16,460 bases of DNA from Porticoccaceae bacterium. Lineage in GTDB: Bacteria > Pseudomonadota > Gammaproteobacteria > Pseudomonadales > Porticoccaceae. The stretch is from the NCBI GenBank assembly GCA_023255165.1, contig JALRJD010000281.1, positions 1-16,460 on the forward strand, read 5' to 3'. Below, one piece after another: positions 1-6,466 of the stretch (positions are counted from its first letter, which is position 1; each line of letters begins with the position of its first letter). The notes under the pieces are model-generated. The model was not told the DNA's origin, did not search any database, and saw nothing but the letters and a program-made list of their open reading frames with translations. A program made the translations under genes and the position numbers.

Positions 1-2
1 AG

Positions 3-77
3 CCAATCAGGAATTGGAAAGCAGCCTTGAACCGATTTATGATTGAGTTCGAAGACCGCTTGACCGATTACATTTAA
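3..77 (+). CDS. IS256-family transposase, C-terminal fragment (cut by window edge)
   Basis: An open frame enters from the left edge and ends with TAA at 75-77. It encodes 24 residues, beginning PIRNWKAALNRF and ending in FEDRLTDYI. The pattern of Pro-x-x-x-Trp-x-x-Ala-Leu-Asn-x-Phe, then Phe-x-x-Arg-Leu, is the C-terminal signature I know from Mutator-like IS256-family transposases, which are DDE enzymes that move the element through a circular intermediate. The catalytic part lies outside the window, so whether the gene is intact cannot be judged. The call is supported by the terminal-repeat-like sequence just downstream. It rests on a short stretch recognised from memory. Confidence 0.7.
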   Translation, partial: PIRNWKAALNRFMIEFEDRLTDYI

Positions 78-80
78 CTC

Positions 81-110
81 AGGCAGTTACACAGAAATGG
101 TTACAGGGTC
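81..110. repeat. Probable right terminal inverted repeat of the IS256-family element
   Basis: A few bases after the transposase stop lies a segment containing GTTACACAGAAATGGTTACA and ending in GGGTC at 110. Read inward from the other strand it starts GACCCTGTAACC and continues with TTCTGTGTAAC. IS256-family ends typically carry a G-rich tip followed by a TTnTGTGTAAC-like block close to the transposase stop. The left end is outside the window, so the pairing and the 8-9 bp target duplication cannot be checked. The outer boundary (about 110) is an estimate. Confidence 0.55.
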
Positions 111-157
111 GACAGAAATTCATTCAGAATTATTGTTGTAGAACACTGAATCGCTTT

Positions 158-186
158 TTGACAATTTAATTTTTAAATATGATAAA
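158..186 (+). promoter_or_regulatory. Putative sigma70 promoter for the exported six-Cys protein gene
   Basis: A perfect -35 hexamer TTGACA (158-163) is followed after 17 bases by GATAAA (181-186), a 4/6 match to the -10 consensus. TATGAT at 178-183 is a closer match but leaves only a 14-base spacer. Transcription would start near 193, giving a leader of about 20 bases. The region is strongly AT-rich and lies between the insertion element and the gene, so the gene has its own promoter and need not rely on read-through. Confidence 0.5.
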
Positions 187-212
187 TTGCCACATTAATT
201 TGGGGACTTATT

Positions 213-725
213 ATGCGCTTAATAATATTTTTTACTCTAGCAACCTCTTTGCTTCCGGTGAAACTTCTTGCCAATCCTATCACTATATTTGGTTTAAATT
301 GGGGAATGGAACCAATGACCGCCGCCATTGAACAAAAAGGTTATATCTGCGAAGAAAAACGCTTTTTTGGGTTTTTGGGTAGATACACTATTTGCTCAAA
401 TGTAGATAAATTAATTTATGTTGAATCTGATAAATTAACATTCAATTGCCATGTTTTTAATGGATGTGAATACAGTACCCAAGAAATTTCTGAAATGATG
501 CAACAACAAGGCATTATTAGTAACTTAGAATTTAAACTGCAAAATCGGGAAAGTGTGAATAAAGTTTGGGTTCTAGAAACATATTGTGGAAGAGGAGAAG
601 AAGGTGACGTGCTTTGCGTGATTAAGGAACCAAGGGGTGCTGGAGGAGTATTTAGCGGGCAAACGCAAAATGTTATTGAATTGATTAAAGGCGACTTTGG
701 CAATAGCGGGATGACTTTTGAATAA
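213..725 (+). CDS. Small exported protein of unknown function with six cysteines
   Basis: I do not recognise this 170-residue protein's function. Residues 1-20 form a classic Sec signal peptide: MR, a hydrophobic core of Leu/Ile/Phe/Thr, then a likely signal peptidase I cut after LLA-20 (LLA|NP). The mature part starts with a motif of the type Phe-Gly-Leu-x-Trp-Gly-Met (26-32) followed by a short helix and KGYIC, seen in small hypothetical proteins of marine gammaproteobacteria. Cysteines at 46, 61, 79, 85, 125 and 135 could form three disulfides in the periplasm; there is no lipobox and no later membrane segment. A Gly-rich stretch lies at 141-149. The ATG is supported by GGGGA at 202-206, six bases upstream. 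The gene is visibly AT-rich compared with the glm/atp genes and is read in the opposite direction, which suggests horizontal acquisition. Confidence 0.75.
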   Translation: MRLIIFFTLATSLLPVKLLANPITIFGLNWGMEPMTAAIEQKGYICEEKRFFGFLGRYTICSNVDKLIYVESDKLTFNCHVFNGCEYSTQEISEMMQQQGIISNLEFKLQNRESVNKVWVLETYCGRGEEGDVLCVIKEPRGAGGVFSGQTQNVIELIKGDFGNSGMTFE

Positions 726-782
726 AATGTATTTATAGAAAGCGTGCCATGCCAGATCTGACCGATCGTTTCAGTTACGCAC

Positions 783-1055
783 CTAACTCAATCGAAGAAA
801 CGTCATACCTATTGCCCTTACCGACCATGAAACTGGTGTCTCGAGTCGCATCTTACGTATCTTACCCTTTTTGAGTAAGGCGTGGACAAGTGCTGCTGTG
901 AAGGTAGTTCCACGAGTCGAAATCAATCCAGACTCGTTCAAGGCACTTGCTACCTCAAGGAAGGTTAGACCCTCATCACGCAGGGCAAGAATTTGAATGA
1001 ACAACCGCTCTTGATGAGGAGAGTAAGGAGGAATCCACAGATTGGGACTCCTCAT
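783..1055 (-). CDS. Orphan recombinase-type helix-turn-helix domain protein (90 aa)
   Basis: The protein begins MRSPNLWIPPYSPHQERLF. Residues about 19-65 follow the pattern Ile-x-x-Leu-Arg-x-x-Gly-Leu-Thr-x-x-x-Val-Ala-x-x-Leu-Asn-x-x-Gly, then Thr-Arg-Gly-x-x-Phe-Thr, then Val-x-x-Leu-Lys-Lys. This is the layout of the DNA-binding 'recombinase' domain that follows the catalytic domain in large serine recombinases. No catalytic resolvase domain is present in the 44 bp before glmS, so this is a stand-alone DNA-binding protein or a remnant. The ATG has GAGGT four bases upstream on the minus strand. It lies 44 bp after the glmS stop on the same strand with no visible terminator between them, so it could be read from the glmU-glmS transcript. 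The C-terminal 25 residues match nothing I recognise and may be degenerate. Function is inference. Confidence 0.6.
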   Translation of the reverse strand: MRSPNLWIPPYSPHQERLFIQILALRDEGLTFLEVASALNESGLISTRGTTFTAALVHALLKKGKIRKMRLETPVSWSVRAIGMTFLRLS

Positions 1056-1099
1056 CGTGACCTCAAATTCGAATGCGGGAATAATACCCCCTAACGAAT

Positions 1100-2929
1100 T
1101 TACTCCACCGTAACCGACTTGGCCAAATTTCTCGGCTGATCAACATCTGTGCCTTTTAGCAGTGCGACATGGTATGAAAGCATCTGCAATGGCAACGTAT
1201 AGATAATGGCTTCGAGACTTTTTGGCACATGGGGCATATCAATTACCTTGGTGCCCGGCTCACTGACAAAACCACTGGCAGCATCGGCGAAGACAAACAG
1301 CTGACCACCCCGGGCGCGCACTTCATGAAGATTGGACTTCAATTTTTCCAGCAGCTCGTTATTGGGCGCCACGGTAACAACTGGCATATCTTCATCAACC
1401 AATGCCAGTGGACCATGCTTGAGCTCGCCAGAAGGGTAGGCCTCAGCGTGAATATACGAGATCTCTTTGAGCTTAAGGGCGCCTTCCAGGGCGATCGGAT
1501 ACTGTTCGCCGCGGCCCAAAAACAGTGCGTGGTGTTTGTTAGCAAAGGATTCTGAGACCGCTTCGATCACACTGTCGAGTTCGAGCACCGCAGCACAGAG
1601 TTGCGGCAATTGGTGGAGGTTTTGCACCAACTGTTTTTCCACTTCCGGTTGCAAGCCGCTGTGACGTCCGAGTGACAGAACAAACAACTGCAATGCCACC
1701 AGCTGAGTGGTAAAGGCCTTGGTTGAGGCAACCCCGATCTCGGGCCCGGCCAATGTCATCAGCGAGATATCCGACTCGCGAACCAGCGAACTGTTGGCGG
1801 CATTACAGATCGCCACAAAGCCCAGGTAGTTGCTCTCTTTTGCCTTGCGCAGTGCCGCCAGGGTGTCCGCAGTTTCTCCCGACTGGGAGATGGTGACAAA
1901 TAATGTGCCGGCGGGAACTGGCACGCGACGATAGCGGTATTCGCTGGCCACTTCCACCTGGCAGGGCACACCGGCGTACTCCTCGAGCCAGTATTTGGCG
2001 ACCAGGCCGGAATGGTAGCTGGTGCCGCAGGCAATAATATGCACATTGCGGGTTTCGGCAAACAGACCGTCAGCCTGGTAGCCAAAGATCGCTTCGCGAA
2101 TATGGTCATCCGCCAGACGCCCGGCAATAGTGTTGGCCAGAACCTTGGGTTGCTCGAAAATTTCCTTCTGCATAAAGTGGCGATAATGGCCTTTTTCAGC
2201 AATCTGATCAGCCTCTTCGAGCTGATCGATCGGCCGCTCGACGGCCACGCCGGCCTGATCAAAGATGCTATAGCCAGCACTGGATAACTCGACCAAATCG
2301 CCCTCTTCGAGAAAAATAAACCGGTCGGTGACCTGCCGCAGAGCCATTTGGTCCGAGGCGATAAAATATTCATCAATACCAACACCAATCACCAGCGGGC
2401 TGCCGCTGCGCGCGCCAATAATGGTGTCGGGCTGGTCTTCGCAGATCACGCCGAGGGCGTAGGCGCCATCGAGGCGGGCAATAGTCTGCTCAACCGCGGC
2501 GCGCAAATCCTGCGCGGTTTTGAGATGGTGGTGCACCAGATGGGCTACCACTTCACTGTCGGTGGCGGAGACAATGGTGTAGCCGAGCGCTTTTAGTTCC
2601 GCGCGCAACTCATCGTGGTTTTCAATAATGCCGTTGTGGACAACCGAGACACCCGACGAGTTGTGCGGGTGAGAGTTGATGCTGCTGGGTTCGCCGTGGG
2701 TGGCCCAGCGGGTGTGTGAAATGCCGGTGTTGCCGCTGACCGGATTTGCCTCGGCTGCTTTTTCCAGCTCGGCAACCTTGCCCATGGTCTTGCGCGTCTG
2801 CAATATTTGCGCGCTGTCGATTATCGACAAACCAGCCGAGTCATAGCCGCGGTATTCGAGGCGGCGCAACCCTTCAATTAAAATTTTATAGACATTGCGC
2901 TGGGTGGCAGCGCCGACAATTCCGCACAT
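1100..2929 (-). CDS. glmS: Glutamine--fructose-6-phosphate aminotransferase (isomerizing)
   Basis: GlmS converts fructose 6-phosphate and glutamine to glucosamine 6-phosphate, the first committed step of amino-sugar synthesis for peptidoglycan and LPS. The 609-residue length equals the enteric enzyme. Met is followed at once by Cys2 in MCGIVGA, the N-terminal nucleophile of the class II glutaminase domain (about 1-240; RGYDSAG at 27-33, HTRWATHG at 72-79, HNG at 98-100). Two SIS isomerase domains follow, with CGTSYHSG (301-308), SQSGETADT (348-356), a HAEAYPSGELKHGP block and the C-terminal DQPRNLAKSVTVE loop. The start is fixed by Cys2; SD AGGAAG (2939-2944) sits nine bases upstream and overlaps the glmU stop codon, so translation is probably coupled to glmU. 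Pseudomonas has glmR between these two genes; here it is absent. The 3' end encodes the conserved region used as attTn7 in many bacteria. Confidence 0.98.
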   Translation of the reverse strand: MCGIVGAATQRNVYKILIEGLRRLEYRGYDSAGLSIIDSAQILQTRKTMGKVAELEKAAEANPVSGNTGISHTRWATHGEPSSINSHPHNSSGVSVVHNGIIENHDELRAELKALGYTIVSATDSEVVAHLVHHHLKTAQDLRAAVEQTIARLDGAYALGVICEDQPDTIIGARSGSPLVIGVGIDEYFIASDQMALRQVTDRFIFLEEGDLVELSSAGYSIFDQAGVAVERPIDQLEEADQIAEKGHYRHFMQKEIFEQPKVLANTIAGRLADDHIREAIFGYQADGLFAETRNVHIIACGTSYHSGLVAKYWLEEYAGVPCQVEVASEYRYRRVPVPAGTLFVTISQSGETADTLAALRKAKESNYLGFVAICNAANSSLVRESDISLMTLAGPEIGVASTKAFTTQLVALQLFVLSLGRHSGLQPEVEKQLVQNLHQLPQLCAAVLELDSVIEAVSESFANKHHALFLGRGEQYPIALEGALKLKEISYIHAEAYPSGELKHGPLALVDEDMPVVTVAPNNELLEKLKSNLHEVRARGGQLFVFADAASGFVSEPGTKVIDMPHVPKSLEAIIYTLPLQMLSYHVALLKGTDVDQPRNLAKSVTVE

Positions 2930-2942
2930 AGTGTGTGACTTC

Positions 2943-4310
2943 CTATTTGTTTTTGGTTGGGCGCTTCCAGCCCGCTATATTACGTTGTTTGCCACGGCCG
3001 ACGGCGAGATTGCCCTCCGGCACGTCACCGTTGATGGTCGAGCCCGCGGCCACAAAGCCCTGCTCGCCAATCGACAGCGGTGCAACCAGAGTGCTGTTGG
3101 AGCCAATAAAGCTGTTACTGCCAATCTCGGTTTTGTGTTTATTGACGCCATCGTAGTTACAGGTGATGGTACCCGCGCCAACATTAACCTTTTCACCGAG
3201 TTCAGCATCGCCGACGTAGCTCAGGTGATTGATTTTGCTGCCATTGCCAACAATGGCTTTTTTGGTTTCAACAAAGTTGCCCACTTTGGTGTCGCTACCC
3301 AGTTCAGTGCCGGGGCGAATGCGCGCAAAAGGTCCGAGGACGGCGCGATCACCGACCACCGCCTGCTCGATCACGGTGTTGGCTTTAATTTCAACCGAGT
3401 CGCCAATGCGGCTGCTGATAATATGGCAGTTGGGGCCGATTACCACGTTTGAACCCAGGACCACATCACCCTCAAAAACGCAGTTTACGTCAATGCTGTT
3501 GTCGGTTCCCGCAACCAGCGTGCCGCGCAGGTCGAAGCGTGCCGGATCGGCAAGGCTGGTGCCTGAATCCATCAACTTCCCGGCCTGTTGCAACTGGTAG
3601 ACACGCTCAAGCGCCGCCAGCTGTTGGCGACTATTGACCCCTTCCACTTCGCTGGGCGACGGAGCCTGAATGCCGCAAACGTTGAAACCGGACTGACGGG
3701 CAATGGCAATCAGGTCGGTGAGATAGTATTCGCCCTGAGCGTTTTTGTTGTCGAGTTTTGGTAACCAGTCGGCGAGCAGTTCGGTGGTCAGAGCCATCAC
3801 CCCGGTATTCACTTCGTCAATCTCAAGTTGCCCGGCGCTGGCATCTTTTTGCTCAACTATGGCTTCAATCTGTCCGTTGCTGTCACGCAGAATACGTCCG
3901 TAGCCGCTGGGGTTGGGTAATTGTATGGTCAGCAGGGCGATGCTGTTGTCGTTGACCGCGGCGAGCATCTTGTCGATGGTGGCCGCGCTGATTAAAGGCA
4001 CATCACCATAGAGAATGACTACTTTGCTTCCCGGGCGCAGCTGATCCAGCGCGCAGTGCACGGCATGACCGGTGCCAAGCTGCTCGCTCTGTTCGACCAG
4101 TTTGATGGCGCGATCGGCGTAGGCTTCACGCACCGCATCGCCACCATGCCCGGTGACAACAATTTTTTCCGCGCCCTGTATGCTGTCCGCGGTATCCAGC
4201 ACATGGCTCAATAGAGACTTTCCCGCAAGCTTGTGCAGCACTTTTGGAAGCTGCGAGCGCATGCGTGTGCCTTTGCCGGCAGCGAGAATAACAATATCCG
4301 TTTTTGTCAT
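2943..4310 (-). CDS. glmU: Bifunctional UDP-N-acetylglucosamine pyrophosphorylase / glucosamine-1-phosphate N-acetyltransferase
   Basis: GlmU acetylates glucosamine 1-phosphate with acetyl-CoA and then couples it to UTP, giving UDP-GlcNAc for peptidoglycan, LPS and other glycans. The length of 455 residues is one fewer than the E. coli protein. The N-terminal nucleotidyltransferase carries LAAGKGTRM (9-17) with LPKVLH just after, QLGTGHAV (77-84) and YGDVPL (101-106). From about 260 to 440 there are hexapeptide repeats of a left-handed beta helix, with the acetyltransferase His362 in NHLSYVGD and the NYDG loop (385-388). The cell form should be a cytoplasmic trimer. It is the first gene of a two-gene operon with glmS, 13 bp apart, and is separated from the atp operon by a terminator. 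The ATG has only a weak Shine-Dalgarno. Confidence 0.98.
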   Translation of the reverse strand: MTKTDIVILAAGKGTRMRSQLPKVLHKLAGKSLLSHVLDTADSIQGAEKIVVTGHGGDAVREAYADRAIKLVEQSEQLGTGHAVHCALDQLRPGSKVVILYGDVPLISAATIDKMLAAVNDNSIALLTIQLPNPSGYGRILRDSNGQIEAIVEQKDASAGQLEIDEVNTGVMALTTELLADWLPKLDNKNAQGEYYLTDLIAIARQSGFNVCGIQAPSPSEVEGVNSRQQLAALERVYQLQQAGKLMDSGTSLADPARFDLRGTLVAGTDNSIDVNCVFEGDVVLGSNVVIGPNCHIISSRIGDSVEIKANTVIEQAVVGDRAVLGPFARIRPGTELGSDTKVGNFVETKKAIVGNGSKINHLSYVGDAELGEKVNVGAGTITCNYDGVNKHKTEIGSNSFIGSNSTLVAPLSIGEQGFVAAGSTINGDVPEGNLAVGRGKQRNIAGWKRPTKNK

Positions 4311-4338
4311 AGACTATTCACTTTTGATTAGGCGGGGG

Positions 4339-4369
4339 ATGATAGCGCATCCGGCAACGTTACTGTCAA
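4339..4369 (-). promoter_or_regulatory. Putative promoter of glmU-glmS
   Basis: On the minus strand TTGACA (4364-4369, perfect -35) is followed by TATCAT (4339-4344, 5/6 match to -10) with a 19-base spacer, longer than the optimum of 17. Transcription would begin near 4332, about 20 bases before the glmU ATG. Its position between the atp terminator and glmU makes functional sense. The long spacer suggests a weak or activator-assisted promoter; a 16-bp palindrome lies about 76 bases upstream of the predicted start. Confidence 0.5.
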
Positions 4370-4400
4370 AAAGCGCTTAATACAACCCTGGCAAACGCCG

Positions 4401-4416
4401 TAACGGTCGACCGTTA
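4401..4416. repeat. Perfect 16-bp palindrome upstream of the glmU promoter
   Basis: TAACGGTCGACCGTTA is fully self-complementary. It lies between the atp terminator and the putative glmU -35 box, centred around -76 relative to the predicted glmU start. This is compatible with an activator or regulator binding site. No regulator is identified, and chance or a remnant terminator stem cannot be excluded. Confidence 0.6.
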
Positions 4417-4435
4417 ACAGCTTTTTAGGCGCTAT

Positions 4436-4461
4436 AAAAAAGGGTGGCCGTGGCCACCCTT
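4436..4461 (-). terminator. Rho-independent terminator of the atp operon
   Basis: On the minus strand AAGGGTGGCC and GGCCACCCTT (4452-4461 and 4440-4449) form a perfect GC-rich stem around a very tight centre. In practice this is a nine-pair stem with a four-base loop. A run of T (complement of A at 4436-4441) follows immediately. It lies 113 bases after the atpC stop and before the glmU promoter, and is the only strong terminator in the window. Read on the plus strand the stem is not followed by a T run. Confidence 0.9.
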
Positions 4462-4489
4462 ATAAGACTTGTTTTGCTTGTTACTGCCA

Positions 4490-4559
4490 GGCTATCGATC
4501 CCAGGCTATCGGTCCCAGACTTTTGGTCCCAAGATATCGATCCCGGGCGATGGTTTCCG
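4490..4559. repeat. 14-bp tandem repeat array in the atp operon 3' untranslated region
   Basis: Four contiguous 14-bp units lie at 4490-4503 (GGCTATCGATCCCA), 4504-4517 (GGCTATCGGTCCCA), 4518-4531 (GACTTTTGGTCCCA) and 4532-4545 (AGATATCGATCCCG). A more diverged fifth unit may lie at 4546-4559. The period is not a multiple of three and the array lies between the atpC stop (4574) and the terminator (4436-4461), so it is non-coding but transcribed. It may be a slippage-expanded spacer or a binding array. Confidence 0.75.
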
Positions 4560-4573
4560 AACCGTCAGTGCGA

Positions 4574-4999
4574 TCAACCACCCAGCTTTTTGCGCAAGGT
4601 TTGAACGGTGCGCAGCTGTGCCGTAGCTTCCGCCAACATCGACGCCGCTTTGGAGTATTCAATTTCACCGGTGTGATTGGCAATTGCACTCTCGGCTTCC
4701 TTGACCGCTTCCGCTGCCGCCGCCTCATCAATATCGTTAGCGCGCACTGCGGTGTCGGCCAGAATTGAGATGATATTGGGCTGCACTTCGAGATACCCGC
4801 CAGACAGATAGTAAATTTCCTCTTCACCATTCTGCTTGACCAGTCGAACCGGGCCGGGCTTGAGATCACTGAGCAGTGGAGCGTGGCCAGCGGTCACACC
4901 CAGTTCACCGAGTGAGCCGGTGGCAACAACCATCTCGACCAGCCCGGAGAACAGGGATTCATCAGCACTTACAATGTCACAATGAACTGTTATTGCCAT
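4574..4999 (-). CDS. atpC: ATP synthase F1 epsilon subunit
   Basis: The epsilon subunit is part of the central stalk of F1 and can inhibit ATP hydrolysis through its C-terminal helices. The 141 residues match the family length. The N-terminal beta-sandwich (about 1-85) shows the typical start MAITVHCDIVSADESLFSG, then GELGVTAGHAPLLSDLKPG (31-49) and YYLSGGYLEVQPN. An Ala-rich helical hairpin fills the rest, ending TLRKKLGG. It is the last gene of the atp operon, 27 bp after atpD. The Shine-Dalgarno (AAGG about 11 bases upstream) is weak, in line with one copy per enzyme. A terminator follows after an unusual repeat-bearing 3' untranslated region. Confidence 0.97.
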   Translation of the reverse strand: MAITVHCDIVSADESLFSGLVEMVVATGSLGELGVTAGHAPLLSDLKPGPVRLVKQNGEEEIYYLSGGYLEVQPNIISILADTAVRANDIDEAAAAEAVKEAESAIANHTGEIEYSKAASMLAEATAQLRTVQTLRKKLGG

Positions 5000-5026
5000 T
5001 TCTTGATAACCTTTGCTTTACCCAGC

Positions 5027-6424
5027 TTAGAGGTTTTTGCTTTTTTCGACCGCTTCGTCGATCGAGCCGACCATGTAGAACGCCTGCTCGGGAAGATGAT
5101 CGTACTCACCGTCCAGAATGCCCTGGAAGCCGGAGATGGTATCTTTCAGCGAAACGTACTTGCCCGGTGAACCAGTGAAGATCTCGGCCACGTGGAACGG
5201 CTGTGACAGGAAGCGTTCAATTTTACGCGCGCGGGCCACAGCCAGCTTGTCTTCCTCAGACAGTTCGTCCATGCCGAGAATGGCGATAATATCTTTCAAC
5301 TCTTTATAGCGCTGCAGCACAGACTGAACACCGCGGGCGACTTCGTAGTGCGCTGTACCAATAATCAACGGATCGAGCTGACGTGAGGTTGAATCCAGTG
5401 GATCTACCGCAGGGTAGATGCCTTTGGATGCAATATCACGGCTCAATACAACAGTTGAGTCGAGGTGGGCAAAGGTGGTCGCTGGCGAGGGGTCAGTCAA
5501 GTCATCCGCAGGAACGTAAACCGCCTGCACGGATGTGATCGAACCGGTCTTGGTTGAGGTGATACGCTCTTGTAGTACGCCCATCTCTTCCGCCAGGGTT
5601 GGCTGATAACCTACCGCAGATGGCATACGACCCAACAGTGCCGATACTTCGGTACCCGCCAATGTATAACGATAGATATTGTCGACAAACAGCAGTACGT
5701 CTTTACCTTCGTCACGGAATTTTTCAGCCATGGTCAAACCGGTCAGTGCTACACGCAGACGGTTACCCGGGGGCTCATTCATCTGGCCGTATACCATGGC
5801 AACTTTTGATTCGCTTGGGGTCTCGACATTTACAACGCCCGACTCCTGCATCTCGTAATAGAAGTCGTTACCTTCACGAGTACGCTCACCAACACCGGCA
5901 AATACAGACAGACCGCTGTGCTCGGTGGCGATGTTGTTGATCAGCTCCATCATGTTAACGGTTTTACCAACACCCGCTCCACCGAAAAGGCCAACCTTGC
6001 CGCCTTTGGCGAAAGGACAAACCAGATCGATAACCTTGATGCCGGTTTCAAGCAGGTCGTCAGAAGCGGCCAGCTCGTCATAGGCTGGGGGCTTGCGGTG
6101 AATAGCTGCACGCTCTTTCTCGCCGATCGGGCCTTTCTCATCGATCGGGTTGCCAAGCACATCCATAATGCGGCCCAGTGTCTCCAATCCCACAGGAACA
6201 GAAATTGGCGCTTTGGTGTTGGCAACGCTGAGTCCGCGGCTGATGCCTTCAGATGAGCCCATGGCAATAGTACGCACCACGCCGTCGCCCAACTGCTGCT
6301 GAACTTCAAGGGTGAGACCCTTGCCATCGACTACCAGTGCGTCATACACGCTGGGTACCTGATCGCGCGGAAATTCCACATCGATTACAGCACCAATAAT
6401 TTGTACGATTCTTCCGCTACTCAT
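5027..6424 (-). CDS. atpD: ATP synthase F1 beta subunit (catalytic)
   Basis: Beta carries the three catalytic sites of F1 and makes ATP from ADP and phosphate as the central stalk turns. The 465 residues show the N-terminal barrel (1-80), Walker A GGAGVGKT (148-155), the catalytic glutamate E180 in GERTREGND (179-187), Walker B LLFVDNIYR (244-252), the MPSAVGYQPTL block (267-277) and DELSEED in the C-terminal helical domain, where epsilon contacts the subunit. All key residues are present. The ATG has a strong SD (AGAGGAA) about eight bases upstream, consistent with the need for three copies. It follows atpG after 42 bp and precedes atpC by 27 bp. Confidence 0.99.
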   Translation of the reverse strand: MSSGRIVQIIGAVIDVEFPRDQVPSVYDALVVDGKGLTLEVQQQLGDGVVRTIAMGSSEGISRGLSVANTKAPISVPVGLETLGRIMDVLGNPIDEKGPIGEKERAAIHRKPPAYDELAASDDLLETGIKVIDLVCPFAKGGKVGLFGGAGVGKTVNMMELINNIATEHSGLSVFAGVGERTREGNDFYYEMQESGVVNVETPSESKVAMVYGQMNEPPGNRLRVALTGLTMAEKFRDEGKDVLLFVDNIYRYTLAGTEVSALLGRMPSAVGYQPTLAEEMGVLQERITSTKTGSITSVQAVYVPADDLTDPSPATTFAHLDSTVVLSRDIASKGIYPAVDPLDSTSRQLDPLIIGTAHYEVARGVQSVLQRYKELKDIIAILGMDELSEEDKLAVARARKIERFLSQPFHVAEIFTGSPGKYVSLKDTISGFQGILDGEYDHLPEQAFYMVGSIDEAVEKSKNL

Positions 6425-6466
6425 TTCCGGTTCCTCTTTACTAAACCTTTTAAACTTCGTTTATCT

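Noticed and set aside
1060..1099. Tn7 end after glmS
   Set aside because: The expected insertion point about 25 bases after the glmS stop shows no TGTGGGCGGACA-like sequence.
1759..2388. A 209-codon minus-strand frame inside glmS
   Set aside because: It is an out-of-frame shadow of an intact glmS with a low-complexity, Pro/Arg/Ser-rich composition and no family resemblance.
2895..3452. A 185-codon plus-strand frame over the glmS start and glmU
   Set aside because: Antisense shadow of glmU and of the glmS start; it shares no known domain and crosses the junction of two real genes.
5186..5201. Possible parS-like CCACGTGG core inside atpD
   Set aside because: Only the central bases agree with the consensus TGTTTCACGTGAAACA; the outer arms do not. 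No better parS copy was noticed anywhere in the window, although parAB is present.
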